From NCBI GenBank assembly GCA_000181795.3, contig CM012955.1, positions 13,058,850 through 13,122,849 of the forward strand: a stretch of DNA of 64,000 nt, written 5' to 3'. A program made the position numbers and the translations under genes. The notes beneath the pieces were generated by a model. The model searched no databases. It was given only the letters and a program-made list of their open reading frames with translations, and had not been told where the DNA came from. Positions 50,197-62,500 of this stretch are shown here, one piece after another. The DNA comes from Trichinella spiralis (Eukaryota > Nematoda > Enoplea > Trichinellida > Trichinellidae). Numbering within the stretch: position 1 is the first letter of the stretch; every line of letters begins with the position of its first letter.

Positions 50197-52465
50197 TCAT
50201 TTCTTTGTCTGATTTTGAACGTAGGTTGGCGTGTTTTGTGTCTCTTCTGACTGACGAATGATGGATTTCTTCAATTTCACATTGCTGCAATATGCAATTA
50301 TTTAAAAAAAAACAAACAAATAAAGCAAACAACAATGCACTTTGTATGCACTGACAGTTCAGAGATTAATTTTTTTCTTTCACTTGAAACAGTTGATATC
50401 AACAGCTTCACGACCGTTTCCACTGTTAAGTGAATATATTATGAGTTATAGCTATCTTTATACCTGTGACAAACAGGCCAGCTTTTCTTGTTGGTGCTTA
50501 AATTGCAACTTTGCTGTTGAAACAACTGCGCATTGCCGTGCAAAGGTGCTTCTCTGTTCGGCTTGCCGTTGGTCTTGTTGTTCCAAGTTTTCCATGTCGG
50601 CTGTTTGCCGTCGACAACAACTGCCAACTTTTTCGTCTCCAAATTAATCAACATTCTCGGCAGGGAATTCTTCACTTGGCCGGGACGCGGAGGCGTCACG
50701 CACTGAATCATCTTACCCGGCTTCTGAACGTCCACAAAGCTAGAAGGTTTAAATGCTTTGCTTGTCGATGGAAGTGAACTCAAATCAGATTTTCTAGAAT
50801 AATCCGGATAAAAGCTGGACGATGTGGACAATTTTTCACTTTCCAAAACCCTCTTCATCGACTGTCCACTGGTGCAAGGTTCACTGTCTGATGCATAAAT
50901 TGAAGACGAAGATACTTTGGTAATTTCGTCACACTTTCTGTTATAATGTGGAAACTTTGTCGCCGAAACTTGAACATCAGAACATTTTCTTCCACCTTGG
51001 ACGGCTTTGGTAGCCGAAGAAATCAGCGAACAAGCGCTGATAGTTCCAGTTGCTGTTTTAGTTTGCTTATGCTTTTCTTCAGCTTTCTCAACACTCTTCT
51101 CGTGGGGTATTTTAAAATTTCCACTCGGCGTGCTTGCTTTCAAATTCTGTTTCTTCTTCTTCTTCAATGGACCTCTTCTTTTATTTTCCCGTTGTGGCTG
51201 TTGTCTATCAGCACTTTCTTCTTGTAATTGTCGTCGGCGTCGTCCTCGCTTTCGTGGTTCTGCTGCTTTTCCTTGTTCCGTTTGTATATTCCTAAAATCC
51301 AGTGCCAGATGCCATCAGCAAACAACAATACCGTTGCAATAATTAATTATTCATTTATCCAATGCTTCAGTAGAAAAAAAAAGAAATCCATTTTACACAA
51401 TTCTCCTAATCAATTTAAACTTTATCATGCAATGCGTACATCAAAAGTCAATATAGAACAGCGTTAACACGAGGAAAGTTTAAACTTTTCCACTAAAAGT
51501 GATTGATAAGCAATCAAATATCATGCATTTCATCTTCGAATCACCGCATTGTTGAATCTATTCTACTACTATCAAGATAATCAATGCAAGCATATCAGAT
51601 GACAGATCTTATTGTCATTCTTAATTAAAATTCGAAACTGGCAAAAGTTCTTGCTACCATTCGACATTTTAAACATGATGATGCTTCGAATGAACAAAAT
51701 AATAATTCCCAAGCATAACTTCAAACATGAGATGGGACCAAAATTTATCATATTGCTTTTCAACACAAATTCAAAAACCGATATCAAAAAAATTAATCAG
51801 TGCCAAAATGTATATTACACTACAATCAAAATTTGTACAAATTATTAAAAATTAAAAAATAAAAACTTTATGATCAATATAATTCAATAGAACAAAAAAA
51901 CCAAACCTTTTCGACGGTGCAGACCGACGCTGTTTTTGAGGAAATTCAGACTTCGACGTCGGGTAACCGTTCCGTAAAAGGTCGCCTATTTCAAGAAAAC
52001 AAATAATATAGTGAACATCAAAATGCGGAACGCTGCCTACCGGAAATAAGACGCTGCTTAAATTGATCACAAGCGGCAGCCAAATATTCATTTTTAAGTA
52101 CACTTAAACTAAAATAAACAAAGCCGCCAATTGTGGAAATGCAAAGCAAACTACCCACTTTGATTTTCTGCCAATCCTCTCGACCTCTACCTGGTCAATT
52201 GTTGGAAGTAAATTAATTAAAAGTTCTTGCTTATCCGCTGGTAAACTGGAAAAGTTTTCCACTGTCAGCAGACTTGCTACAGACTTTTTCCCAAGAAATG
52301 ACAACAAATTCACGCGAGACATTTCACACGAAAGCGCAGATGCCGACGCATAGGTGTTCACATTCGACGTTCCACCTCCTACAGCAAAGTTAAAATAACG
52401 AAACATCACAAAATAGCAATAATTGATGCTTAAATATGAAAAAAAACAAAATTTCAACTACTCAT
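50197..52465 (-). CDS. ASXL: Asx-like (ASXL) protein with a DEUBAD domain
   Basis: Exons (5'->3'): 52465-52462, 52378-52159, 52108-52041, 51985-51907, 51291-50464, 50284-50197; 428 residues. Asx/ASXL proteins bind the deubiquitinase BAP1/Calypso through the DEUBAD (ASXH) domain to form PR-DUB, which removes ubiquitin from histone H2A. Here the domain (~residues 30-105) reads VNLLSFLGKKSVASLLTVEN, FSSLPADKQELLINLLPTID and LKNEYLAAACDQFKQRLISG, which aligns by eye with the NHTFASLP...LLLLLP...LNNEFF---A--W--RL-EGE pattern of ASXL. The remainder is Arg/Lys- and Ser-rich and disordered. I see neither the N-terminal HARE-HTH nor the C-terminal PHD finger of longer family members. The start exon is tiny and the final exon ambiguous; without the last intron the protein ends as YKDSYNS at 50439. 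Confidence 0.72.
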
Positions 52466-53433
52466 AAACAAGTCTAATTCAGGCGAACTTGTTTCACTTC
52501 AGCTGTGCAATGCAATGATATGCTTGCGGGCTGTTTTCAACATTATCCACAGTTGTGCACTTGATGAAAAATAAAAAATTGCTTTAAAATATTTCTTACT
52601 TTAATATTACAATGCGGAATAGTGAAAAGTGACTACAGTTTTCCAAATTTGAATAACATCTAAAATATTATTGCAACTTACAGTTATAGATGTGCAAGTA
52701 CAATTTAAATATTGCACAATTTATTGAAAATATGGAATAAAACAAGTGCAGTACATTATGAAATTATCATTATAAACATTAAAATTATATATTAAAAATA
52801 AAAAAAACTAATTTAATTTTATTATTACAAAAACTAGCAATTTTTATATTCAACAAAGTACAGTAGGCAATTTGTACTTTAGCACGCTAATTAAAATTCT
52901 CAAATGGCTTTTGAGCATTTTGCTCTGAATGTTCTGAATAAAATTTAATAAAAAATTTTTCTCATTCTTCTTTATAAAATGAAATAACATCCTAATTATA
53001 ATTGGGCAACAACGAGTGTTCTATTAATGCAAGTTAATGTGTGTGCGTGCGTGCGCTTGTATAGCATCACCATAGTAAATAAAATTGATATTGTTGCAAA
53101 ATTATTTTCATTTATTTAAAATTAAATATTTAAATTTTGAAAATAATTTTTTTATTTTAATCTGAAAAAATTAAAATTAATACGAACGAACGGGTAAAAC
53201 TTCACAATGTGAGCAATTACAGTTTGAAAAGTTGCATAAATATGCAAATAAACGTAGCATCTAAAATAGAAAAGTAAATTTAATTTAATTTAATTTATGA
53301 ACAATTTAGTGAAAGGCGAAGACGGAAAAGCATCGTAAAATAGGCTCCATAATGATCACAGGGGATGAAAATGGTGTAGGCATTTTAGAAATGCAGAGCA
53401 TAAGCAAATAATTTTTACATAATTAGCAATCTG
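52466..53433. other. Intergenic stretch, AT-rich
   Basis: No coding signal. It is the short space between the 3' end of the TolB-like gene and the apparent 5' end of the Asx-like gene. A missing 5' exon of the latter could lie here, but I could not identify one. Confidence 0.5.
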
Positions 53434-54755
53434 TTAAAATTCAAATATCGCAATGCTAATCAGACAAGTGATTAGCATGAGCACTGGCGACATGGCGTGC
53501 AAGTTTGCAGAGTCAGCTATCCAGTCGGCCATGAAAACGTTAAAACCATTGCCGTTTCGATTGGAGACAAATATTAGCTTCTTTTTATCGTAACTAAACA
53601 TGGGAAACATATCGAGGCCTGGATTGGTTGTTATTTGCTCCAAATTGTTGCCATCTTGATCGATCAAGAATAAATTAAAAACGCTGTGATTTCCGTGATG
53701 ATTGCTGGAAAATATGATTTTACTTCCATCTGGATAAAAGTACGGAGCCCAACTAGCATAACCGAAATTAGTCAGCTAAAGTTGAAAAAAAACAGCATTT
53801 AATAATGTATTCAAACTATTAACCACGGAAACAAATAATTGAACAAAACAGTAATCAGTAGTAATAGTAGTAACAGTAGTAATAGCAATAGTTGTAGCAG
53901 TGCAGCAACAATAGCGGAAAGCAAAAATTTGATAAAATTAAACCTTACCTGTTTTTGATCAGAACCGTCTGCGTTCATTGTAAATATTTCCATATGTAGT
54001 GGCTTTGTGATGCTAAGATTGAGCAATTGAAAATAGTTTGTAATTTCTTCAGCCGTTTTTGGATGATATGCTCGATAAACAATTTTGTCTCCAAGTGGAG
54101 AAAAGAACGCTCCGCCGTCGTATCCAGTAATGTCGGTAAGCTGTGTAATGTTGACAACTTCTGTTCCGTTGAGACGCATCAGCCACAAATCCAAATCACC
54201 TCCTCTGGTGGAAGTGAACACGATGCTTTTACCATCCGGTGATACAGCTCCTTCGGCATTGTAAAATGAATCATCAGTCAAATAGTGTGTTTTACCTGTG
54301 CTGTCGGTTAGCAGGATGTTAAATCCGTTGAAGATATTCCAAATGTATGAATTGTTGCATTGTTTTGGAGGAGAACTGCCTTCACAAACTGATTTTGGAC
54401 ACTCCGCGCCTGCTTTGGACGTGGTAGAATAAATGAAACTGCTGTTGTCGGGGAAGAAAAAGCTACACGTTGTTTGGCCTCTTCCATCGCTTATCAGCTG
54501 CGGTCCGGCTGTAAGATTCTCCAAATTCAAAAGATAAATTTGATCACACCGGTGACTGCCATGCGGATCGAATCCTTGGTACAAAATTTTCTTCCCATCG
54601 AAGCTGAAATAAGCTTCGGCATTCACGCCGCCGGATGTGAGCTGAACGACGTTGGCTAGACGAATCTCCCCGTCGTAGAGCAACGTCTGAGGATAAAACT
54701 TGGAGTCAGATGGGGCAGGGTTCAGGAAGACAAAAAATAAAAACAAGCAACTCAT
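53434..54755 (-). CDS. Secreted TolB-like (PD40) beta-propeller protein, possibly GPI-anchored
   Basis: Two exons (54755-53949 and 53775-53434), 382 residues. An N-terminal signal peptide (MSCLFLFFVFLNPAPSDS) is followed by repeated blades of the PD40/WD40-like type: SFDGKKILYQG, FFPDNSSFIYST, VSPDGKSIVFTSTRGGDLDLWLM, FSPLGDKIVYRAYHP, FYPDGSKIIFSSNHHG and FSYDKKKLIFVSNRNGNGFNVFM. Such propellers bind other proteins or cap peptidase domains; no peptidase follows here. Several NxS/T sites and cysteines fit an extracellular protein. The C-terminus is hydrophobic (MSPVLMLITCLISIAIFEF), compatible with a GPI signal. An acceptor-like CAACAG 8 bases before the ATG could take a spliced leader. The repeat type is commonest in bacteria, so origin by gene transfer is worth testing. 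Confidence 0.85.
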
Positions 54756-56395
54756 CACTCAAACTGTTGCATTCAGTAGCGGCAGCAGAAATGCAAACTT
54801 GCGACACTAGGAGCAAATATATCGATTCTCGTTTTGCATAATGAACCAATTCTCAGACGAATCAGTATTATCTTTACGGGGCAATAATTTAACGACATCT
54901 TGTCACGCTTTTATTTGCTTTACAGTTCATCCTTTTATCATCATTATTTGCCAACGGGTCATTCATTCGTTGAACAACAACAGAAATCAAATATAACGCA
55001 ACAATGATTGATATAAAACACGCACGCGTAGCAGCACACGCACAGCAATAAATGTAGTCAAATGAGCATTTAAATTTTCAAATAATTTTAATTAACACTA
55101 ACGTTAAACAAACAGGTGAGATGGATAAACTGACATAAAAATCTAAAATAAAAATCTACCCAACTATATATATATACATCTCATTTATTTAGCTATTATG
55201 TTTTGCTTTTCGAACAAAAGTTCAAAATCAACATATCAAAATTTACGCTTTGTTGATGATTTTACTGCTCAGAATTAGGAAACGTTGATTTCACAAAGTG
55301 AAACAAAACCAAACAAAACTCATGTTGCGAATTTACAGAATTCCAAAAGAAAAAAAAGACATACTGTACTGAGTGCCTGTCCACTTCTGGGGCAACTGAA
55401 AGTGAAAAATGTTCCGAAAAAAAAGCAATTGAAAAGTATGCATTAACAACTGCAATTTACGGTATTAACGTAATAATAAATGTGCCAAAGTAAATAATTC
55501 TCCATTGACGACTAAAATCTGCAATTTTACGTAAGCTGATGGATGACCGATGCAATAATTTATTGCAAATAATTGACGAATGGCAATGGTAGGTAGGTAA
55601 ACTTTGTGAACAAAGTGACGTGACAAATTGCAAAATTTTGCAAAGTACTGGATTTTTAACAAGTTAAATGCAAAAAAAGTAAATATTTAAAGCAAATTTT
55701 GATAATAGAAAAAGAAAAAAATTCTGATTTTCAGAATTGTCAATAAAATGAAACAAAGAAACTGAGACATTACATTGCGAAAAACAAGAAGCACAAAAAA
55801 CAAAATCGACTTGACAATGCACCGGTGATGGTAAACTTTGTCGCTATATAATATGCTAATTACTTCTACAAATGATGATGATAATTTATAAATACATGCA
55901 CAAGCGTGTGTTTCACGTGAACGTGAACAGAACTAGTGAAACGTTCCCTCCCTCCATCTTTCCAAATACACTCACTGAAATTATTCAAATTGCTAACGCT
56001 CTTTTTGTGTGTGTCTGTCCCATTCGTCAAACAGCGCATGTATTTATTTTCATTCTTGCAATAAAGCAGTCATTTTCGAATATAAAAATAAAACATTAAA
56101 CAAAAAACATCATATATAAATAAATAAATAAATAAAAATAAATAAATATATATATATGCATATACGTTTATAATTCACATCTAGCTTGAATGTGTGAAGA
56201 CACAAAGTAGAAGCGCCAACTAACCTGGTAAAATCAAGGATAGAGGAACATTTTTTAAAAAACCAAAAAAACATAATAAATAAATAAATAAATAAATAAA
56301 GCACATAAAGCTAACAATATTATCATTATATGATAAAAGTGCTTAGAATAAAACAGAAAAAAATAAAGAGAGAAAGATTGAAATTGAGTGTAATA

Positions 56396-56434
<39 letters not shown>

Positions 56435-56524
56435 TTGCAAAATCAAGTAGATGTGCGTCATAGAAATAGAAACGGAAATAGAAATGCTGAGAAGGATTTT
56501 CAACAAAAGAGAAGAAAGATACTT
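54756..56524. other. Intergenic stretch
   Basis: AT-rich with (AAAT)n and (TA)n near 56111-56160 and 56277-56300, and (AAT)n at about 56396-56432. It should contain the 3' UTR of the ZO gene at its right edge. No gene seen. Confidence 0.55.
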
Positions 56525-59500
56525 TTAAAAATTGCTAATAAAAAAAGCAACTTGATCCGGATCGACGTTCTTCTTCGGAAATGCGCAACTGTCCAAAAGG
56601 TTCAGGCAACGTCGTTGTCCAAAATGGTCGGTATTTTTCGACTTAAATGCCAAAAACCACTGCTTGCCATCGTTGAGCGCAGATTTTGGAAGGCAGAGTT
56701 CGACTGGCACTGAAAACTTCAATCCCGACGGACCAGCGACAATGACAAAACGACTCTTTTCTAGAGGGGCAAAAAACCGTTATTTTTTTTTAAAATTATC
56801 AAATCTCTCAATCAATCAATGCACATCTCGATCACCTTTAAAAGAGGAAGCCTCTTCGGATGGAAATGCGCCATTTGAGGTTCGAGGTTCCAGCTCGCGC
56901 GTCATCAACTGCACAAACATTTCAACCGGTGAAGACAATGCCGCTTGTGGAATGATCAAACGAACGCCCGGATCTTGCAACTGCAACGTTGCGCCGGTGT
57001 GGTCAACGGTCGCCGATGCCGACGACCTGCAGATGAACAAATCAGCGTCGGATGCGACGGTGCCGAGCCCGTTTTCTTCAGAAGAACCGCACTGCTGCTT
57101 TTTCTTGGAACCGGACACATCGGATACTGGTTGACCACCACTGTCGTCGTCATCGTTGTCGTCACCACCACCAATGACCACAGCTTGCTGTTTGGTGCAA
57201 GCCTGCGGCGTTTCAAATTCGTTACCGTCATCGTCACTGCTGTTTCTGCTCTTCACTGCTTCGCCTGATGACATATCCAATGCTAAAATTTCGAACCTAC
57301 CTCTTCGAACAAAACACCAATATAAATCTACCGACCTTCGTCACAACGCACGGCTGCTGTTCTGTTGACACCGATGGCTTGCATCTCGCTACTAACAGCA
57401 GCACCAGCATCCGATTTGGGCAGATGAACACTCGAAGGGTCTGACATTCGCGCAGCAGCGGCACTTGGTGTTGTTGTGTGCGCTTTGGTCAAACTGCTCC
57501 TCGCCAACGGTATCGGTTGTGGCTGACTTCGGTTGCCGAGAGACGGCGAACTGATTCGACCAAATTGGTGGTGGTGATGGTGCTGTTGCTGCTGTTGGTC
57601 CTCATCTTCAGAAGTCAGAACACGACTGCCGCAGCTGGACATACTGGGCGGCATGGACTGCGAGTGCCTGGGCGTTGACGGAGTGTACGTGGACCGTGGA
57701 GCCGGCGGCGGTACTGGAGAACGATGCGGCACCAACGGCGGTCTCTTGGAACCAGCGCTGCCCGCCAGCAAATAGCCTTCGGACACGTGCTGCGCGTAGC
57801 TGTCGTGCGAGGATCGACTTCCGTAAATGCCGTTCACCGACCGCATAGCTGCCGCCATCGAACCGGATGATGTCGGTGACACTGGACAAACTCTGCAAAT
57901 GGAATATGCAATTGGGCATGGAAGAAAAAACAACCGCAACTACCTGTGCCCGTCGAAAAAATGTTGAAACTGGGAATTCGAATGCGCGCTCGCATAACTC
58001 GAAGGATCTGAGAAAGAAAAATGCAAAACCCTTCAAGCAAAAAAAAAACAACGGAGGAATATTGAAATTTTACTCACGTTCATAATTTTGCCATGCTGCT
58101 CCGTGACTGTTCAAACCCAACGATGCCGAATAGTCCAACCTGTTTGTTCAGTTAGCTTAAAAAATGGACAACAACAGCATTGATAATATCCACTCACCTG
58201 GCCCGCTCCGTGTTATCATAATAAGATAATGACATGCTTTCGGTAAGATTTGGCTTGCCGCCTGTCACCGGATGTCCAAGAGCGCTGCTGCTGCTGTGCA
58301 TAAGTCGGCTACTTGCCGTAGGAGCAGAAACGCCACTGTCGTAATTGTCCATCGTTCCCTCAAGGATCTGAAACATATCGAATGGAAAGAATTGAGAAAA
58401 AAAACAAATTCAGCAAACGATAAATATGCCCAGTGAAAATGAAGAACAAAAGAATAAAAAACAAACCTGCTTAACGTTGTACAAACCGCAATCTGCAACG
58501 GGACGACCATAACGTGGAGAATAGGGGACAAATTCACGTTCTAGAAAATAACATTGACAATCATCAATTGGAATAAATTCAACACAAGCAATGATGAAAA
58601 GAGGCGGTAAAATTGGGAATTTGGAATGAAATTTTGAAAGTAAATCGAACCGTCAATTTTAGTCAACAGTCTACTGTTATCGACGTGCGTTGCTGGACTG
58701 AAGGAAGTTTGCATTAGCGTTGTCGAACCGTTGCAAGCAGCACTCGGTGAAACCGACACCGCCGACTCAGCGATCCTCGGTAAATCTGCACTAGCTGCAG
58801 CTAAATCTACCGTACACTGCACATCTGATGTTAGTGATGCGTCTGCAAAAGACAGAAAAACACACACACACACCTCTAATGTTCCACAGGAGGAACGACA
58901 TATCAAAAAGAAATACCTATCTAATCAATATTATGCAAATATATATATATATATATATATTTAAGGAAAAAAAGCAAGCAAGTTTAGATTTTTTAAAAAA
59001 AAGTTATTTTTAACCACAAACAAGCAAACAAGTAAAGAATACAATGCATGAAAAAAGAATATATTATTATTATTAAAAATAATTATAATTAGCCCGTACT
59101 AGAGCTTCCTATTCTCGGTGGTGGCGGCGGCTTCGGCTTTCTGGCCAGCGGTGGAGGCTTACGACGCATCGTAGCCATCAATGCGACAATGTTGTCGCGA
59201 TTTTCGTACATGCTCGCTATCATATCAACTAAGAACACAAAGCAACATTTGTTCACATTTTCTTGTTCTCTTCTTTTGTACATTAATTAGGCATGCACAG
59301 CAGACAACAGTTAGTAATTAACCAGTATACAGGTTATTTGGAAAATAAAACCAATGCAAATTAAAAGCAATAGCAAAGAAAAAAAACAGAATCGAATAAA
59401 AATTTTATACAATAATTACATAACAATAAATTAAATATGAGCAATAAAAAATTTAACAATGATTTAATAAATATAAAGCGCAAAACATATTCAAAACAAA

Positions 59501-62500
59501 ATTAAAAAATGGGAAAATTTAAAGCGAAAGATAAAATAGAAAAAACATAAGAAGATTATTACCATTAGAACCAGAAGACTGTCGATCGCACATATGAGCG
59601 TGAGTCTAAAATTGGATTTACATCACATTACATTACATTGCTATTAAAAATGGAAAACAATAAGCGCAAACAATTTCACAGACTTTAGTCGGCGATCGTA
59701 GTGTACCAGAAGCCATGGCATAGCTGCTGCTGCTGCTGTTGTCAGCATAAGGGACGTCCATTCTGCTGGCCGCGTCGACGGTCGTCAACGCAACGGTTGC
59801 ATCCCTTTTGGACGTCAAATCACAACGGGATTCCTTCAAAAAAAAATTTTTTTGAAAATTAAAAAAAACAGATTTAGATGAACAGATTAATTTCAAAGCC
59901 AGGAAAAAGCATCACATCAGCAAGAGAATCGACATCCGAATCACCGCCGCCAACGCTACCGTAACGACCATTCGACATTGGAAACAAGAAATCATCGTCC
60001 AGCAATTCGGATGGCTTGCTTTCGGACATCCAGACTCGTCGACTTTGCAAATGAGCAATCAAATCACGCAACACTTCGAACCATTTCTCTTCATGCGTTG
60101 CATCAATCACTGCTATAAAACAAATTTAATAAAATAAACAAACAAACAAACAAACAAACAATGAATCTGTTATACCGGTAAACAAATGACTGTAGAGTTT
60201 TTGTATTTTTTGTGATTGATCGAATAATTTTTTAGAACTTTTCACTGCCGACGTTTTGGCTAATCGTTTGCGCATATCGCGCAGTCGAGTACGACTACCG
60301 ACGTTGACAAAAATCACAATCGGACAATACTGGGCATAGATCAATTTCTCCACCGAACTCGGAGTGATGTCCAAAATGCAGTGCTTGTTCTTATTCATCA
60401 CCTTCAAAAATAACAAACAGAGATTTGCTAACTATTTAAATTATTTAAATATCAAATAAACTTTTCTTACATCCCGAATCGCGTTCAGACGTACAATGCG
60501 ATTGGTTTTCCCTGGATCCGAGTCGTCGTTTCCATTTTCAACTTGTGAAGAGAGAAATGCAAGCGGAAAATCACGCAACAACTTTTCACGAGCTACGTCC
60601 GCCAAAGAGCCATAAATAACCACTGGCCTGTTGGACAAATAGATACAACAATAAATAATCCAATATCACCGACAGATGAATATAGCAAAAATGAAAAGAT
60701 AAAACAGTAGATACCGGAGAAATCCTGGATGCCGAAGTTGAACACGTTCGTAAGCGGCAAAATGGACCGTGCCGTGGGAAAAGACCACTTCATCCCAGTG
60801 AGATTTGGTCAACGATTTTGACCGTCTGCTCATGGTCACTTTCCTTCTCAACAACGTCGACGATTTCATTTCTGCCGTCGCTTGCGACTGAGACTGACTT
60901 CGCTCTGCGTGGGCAAGCTGTTCAGCTCTAGAAGCAATAGGCAAAAGAGAAAAAACAACCCATTAATCATAATAAAATCGCATCACAATTGTGTGCTTTG
61001 GTATTTATTCACCTGCTCGAGTTTGGAATCACACCCTTGGGGTGGACGTAATCGCTGCGCGTTGATGACATCGATGGAGAAGAAACGCAAATCGCTTGCC
61101 AAGAGCCGACCGTGCCACCGTACAAAGTATCAATAACTTGAAAAATGTCTCCTTTTTTGAAGCTCAATTCACCGTTTTCTGGTTTTTCATAAGTAAAATG
61201 AGTTCTGCACAAAATTCGACGAACAGTAAGTCAATGGAAATGGAAATCAAAGCAACAACAAAAAGACACTATTAAGCCGGACCTTATGAAAAAATTGTCA
61301 CCAATATTTTGGCTGCGTATTCGCTCGTATTCGTCTTTCTTGTACTGAAGAAACAACTCGACATGATCCTGCAAGCCGAGCAAATGCAACACCGCCTCCT
61401 CTCTGGTCACACCCAGCATGCTCTTGTTGTTCACCTGATTGTTGGATTGAAATTCGACAAATCATTACGAACGAATTGATTGAACAAATTAATCAAATAA
61501 TTTTTTTTCATTTCAATTCTCCTTCTTACTCGCAATATCTTGTCTCCAGGGCGAACACCTCGTACAGCAGCCGGAGAATCACTTTGCACAGCTGAAACGA
61601 ATATTCCAACTTCGTTGCCACCGATCACACGAACACCGACACTTCCACTTTCTTTGCGAAACGTGATCAACCTCGGTTCATTCCTATTATAAATAATGCA
61701 CAACAAATGAATATTTTACACAGATACGTTACAAGTAATAAATGGCAATGAAATAGAACTTGCATTGTTGAAGGCAGAGGAGGCTTCTGGTGAGGAGCAA
61801 GTAGCTGCTGGTCCATGGTTGCACAATTGACTGACGCGTGCGAACTCTCGCAACTTGGAGATATAGTTCGCGATGGAGATTGGCCTAATTGCAATGAATT
61901 ACAAGAAAGAACAACAAACAAATAATCTTACATGTAAAAACGTTGCTACCACCGTCGTCGTAAAAATACTGATTTTGCGGTGGTCCACGAGAGCCAAAAG
62001 ACTGCTGCGAGCAGGTACTTTGACGTTTCGGACTGACCGTTCGGTCCTCGGACGGAGGTCGACTGAAACGGTCGTGATATCTGAAACACAAGATGTCATG
62101 CAAAAGTGAAACAAGAAAAAAATGAAGCAAACAATTCACTCTATCTACCTGGATGGAAAATGCGAACGTGCAGAAGAAGCATCGTGATCCGCATTTCTAA
62201 CGTAAACCATTGGACTGTGTCGAGGGGTTGGACTTTGTCTTGGAGTATCTGTACAAGTAAATAAATAAATAACAGCAACAACGACGACCATGACCACATA
62301 CCGGTACCACCTATACGTTCGTAGAGGGTCGCTTGGCTGGACCATTTCCAGTTGGCACCACGTGGCACATCACGCTGAATCACCAGTGACAATCGATCTT
62401 TGGAACGATCAAGCAGACGACGGGCCTCGCTCAACGTCATCTGGTCACAATTCTCGCCGTTGATCTTCAACACTACATCCCCCTCTTTCAAGCCTGGATC

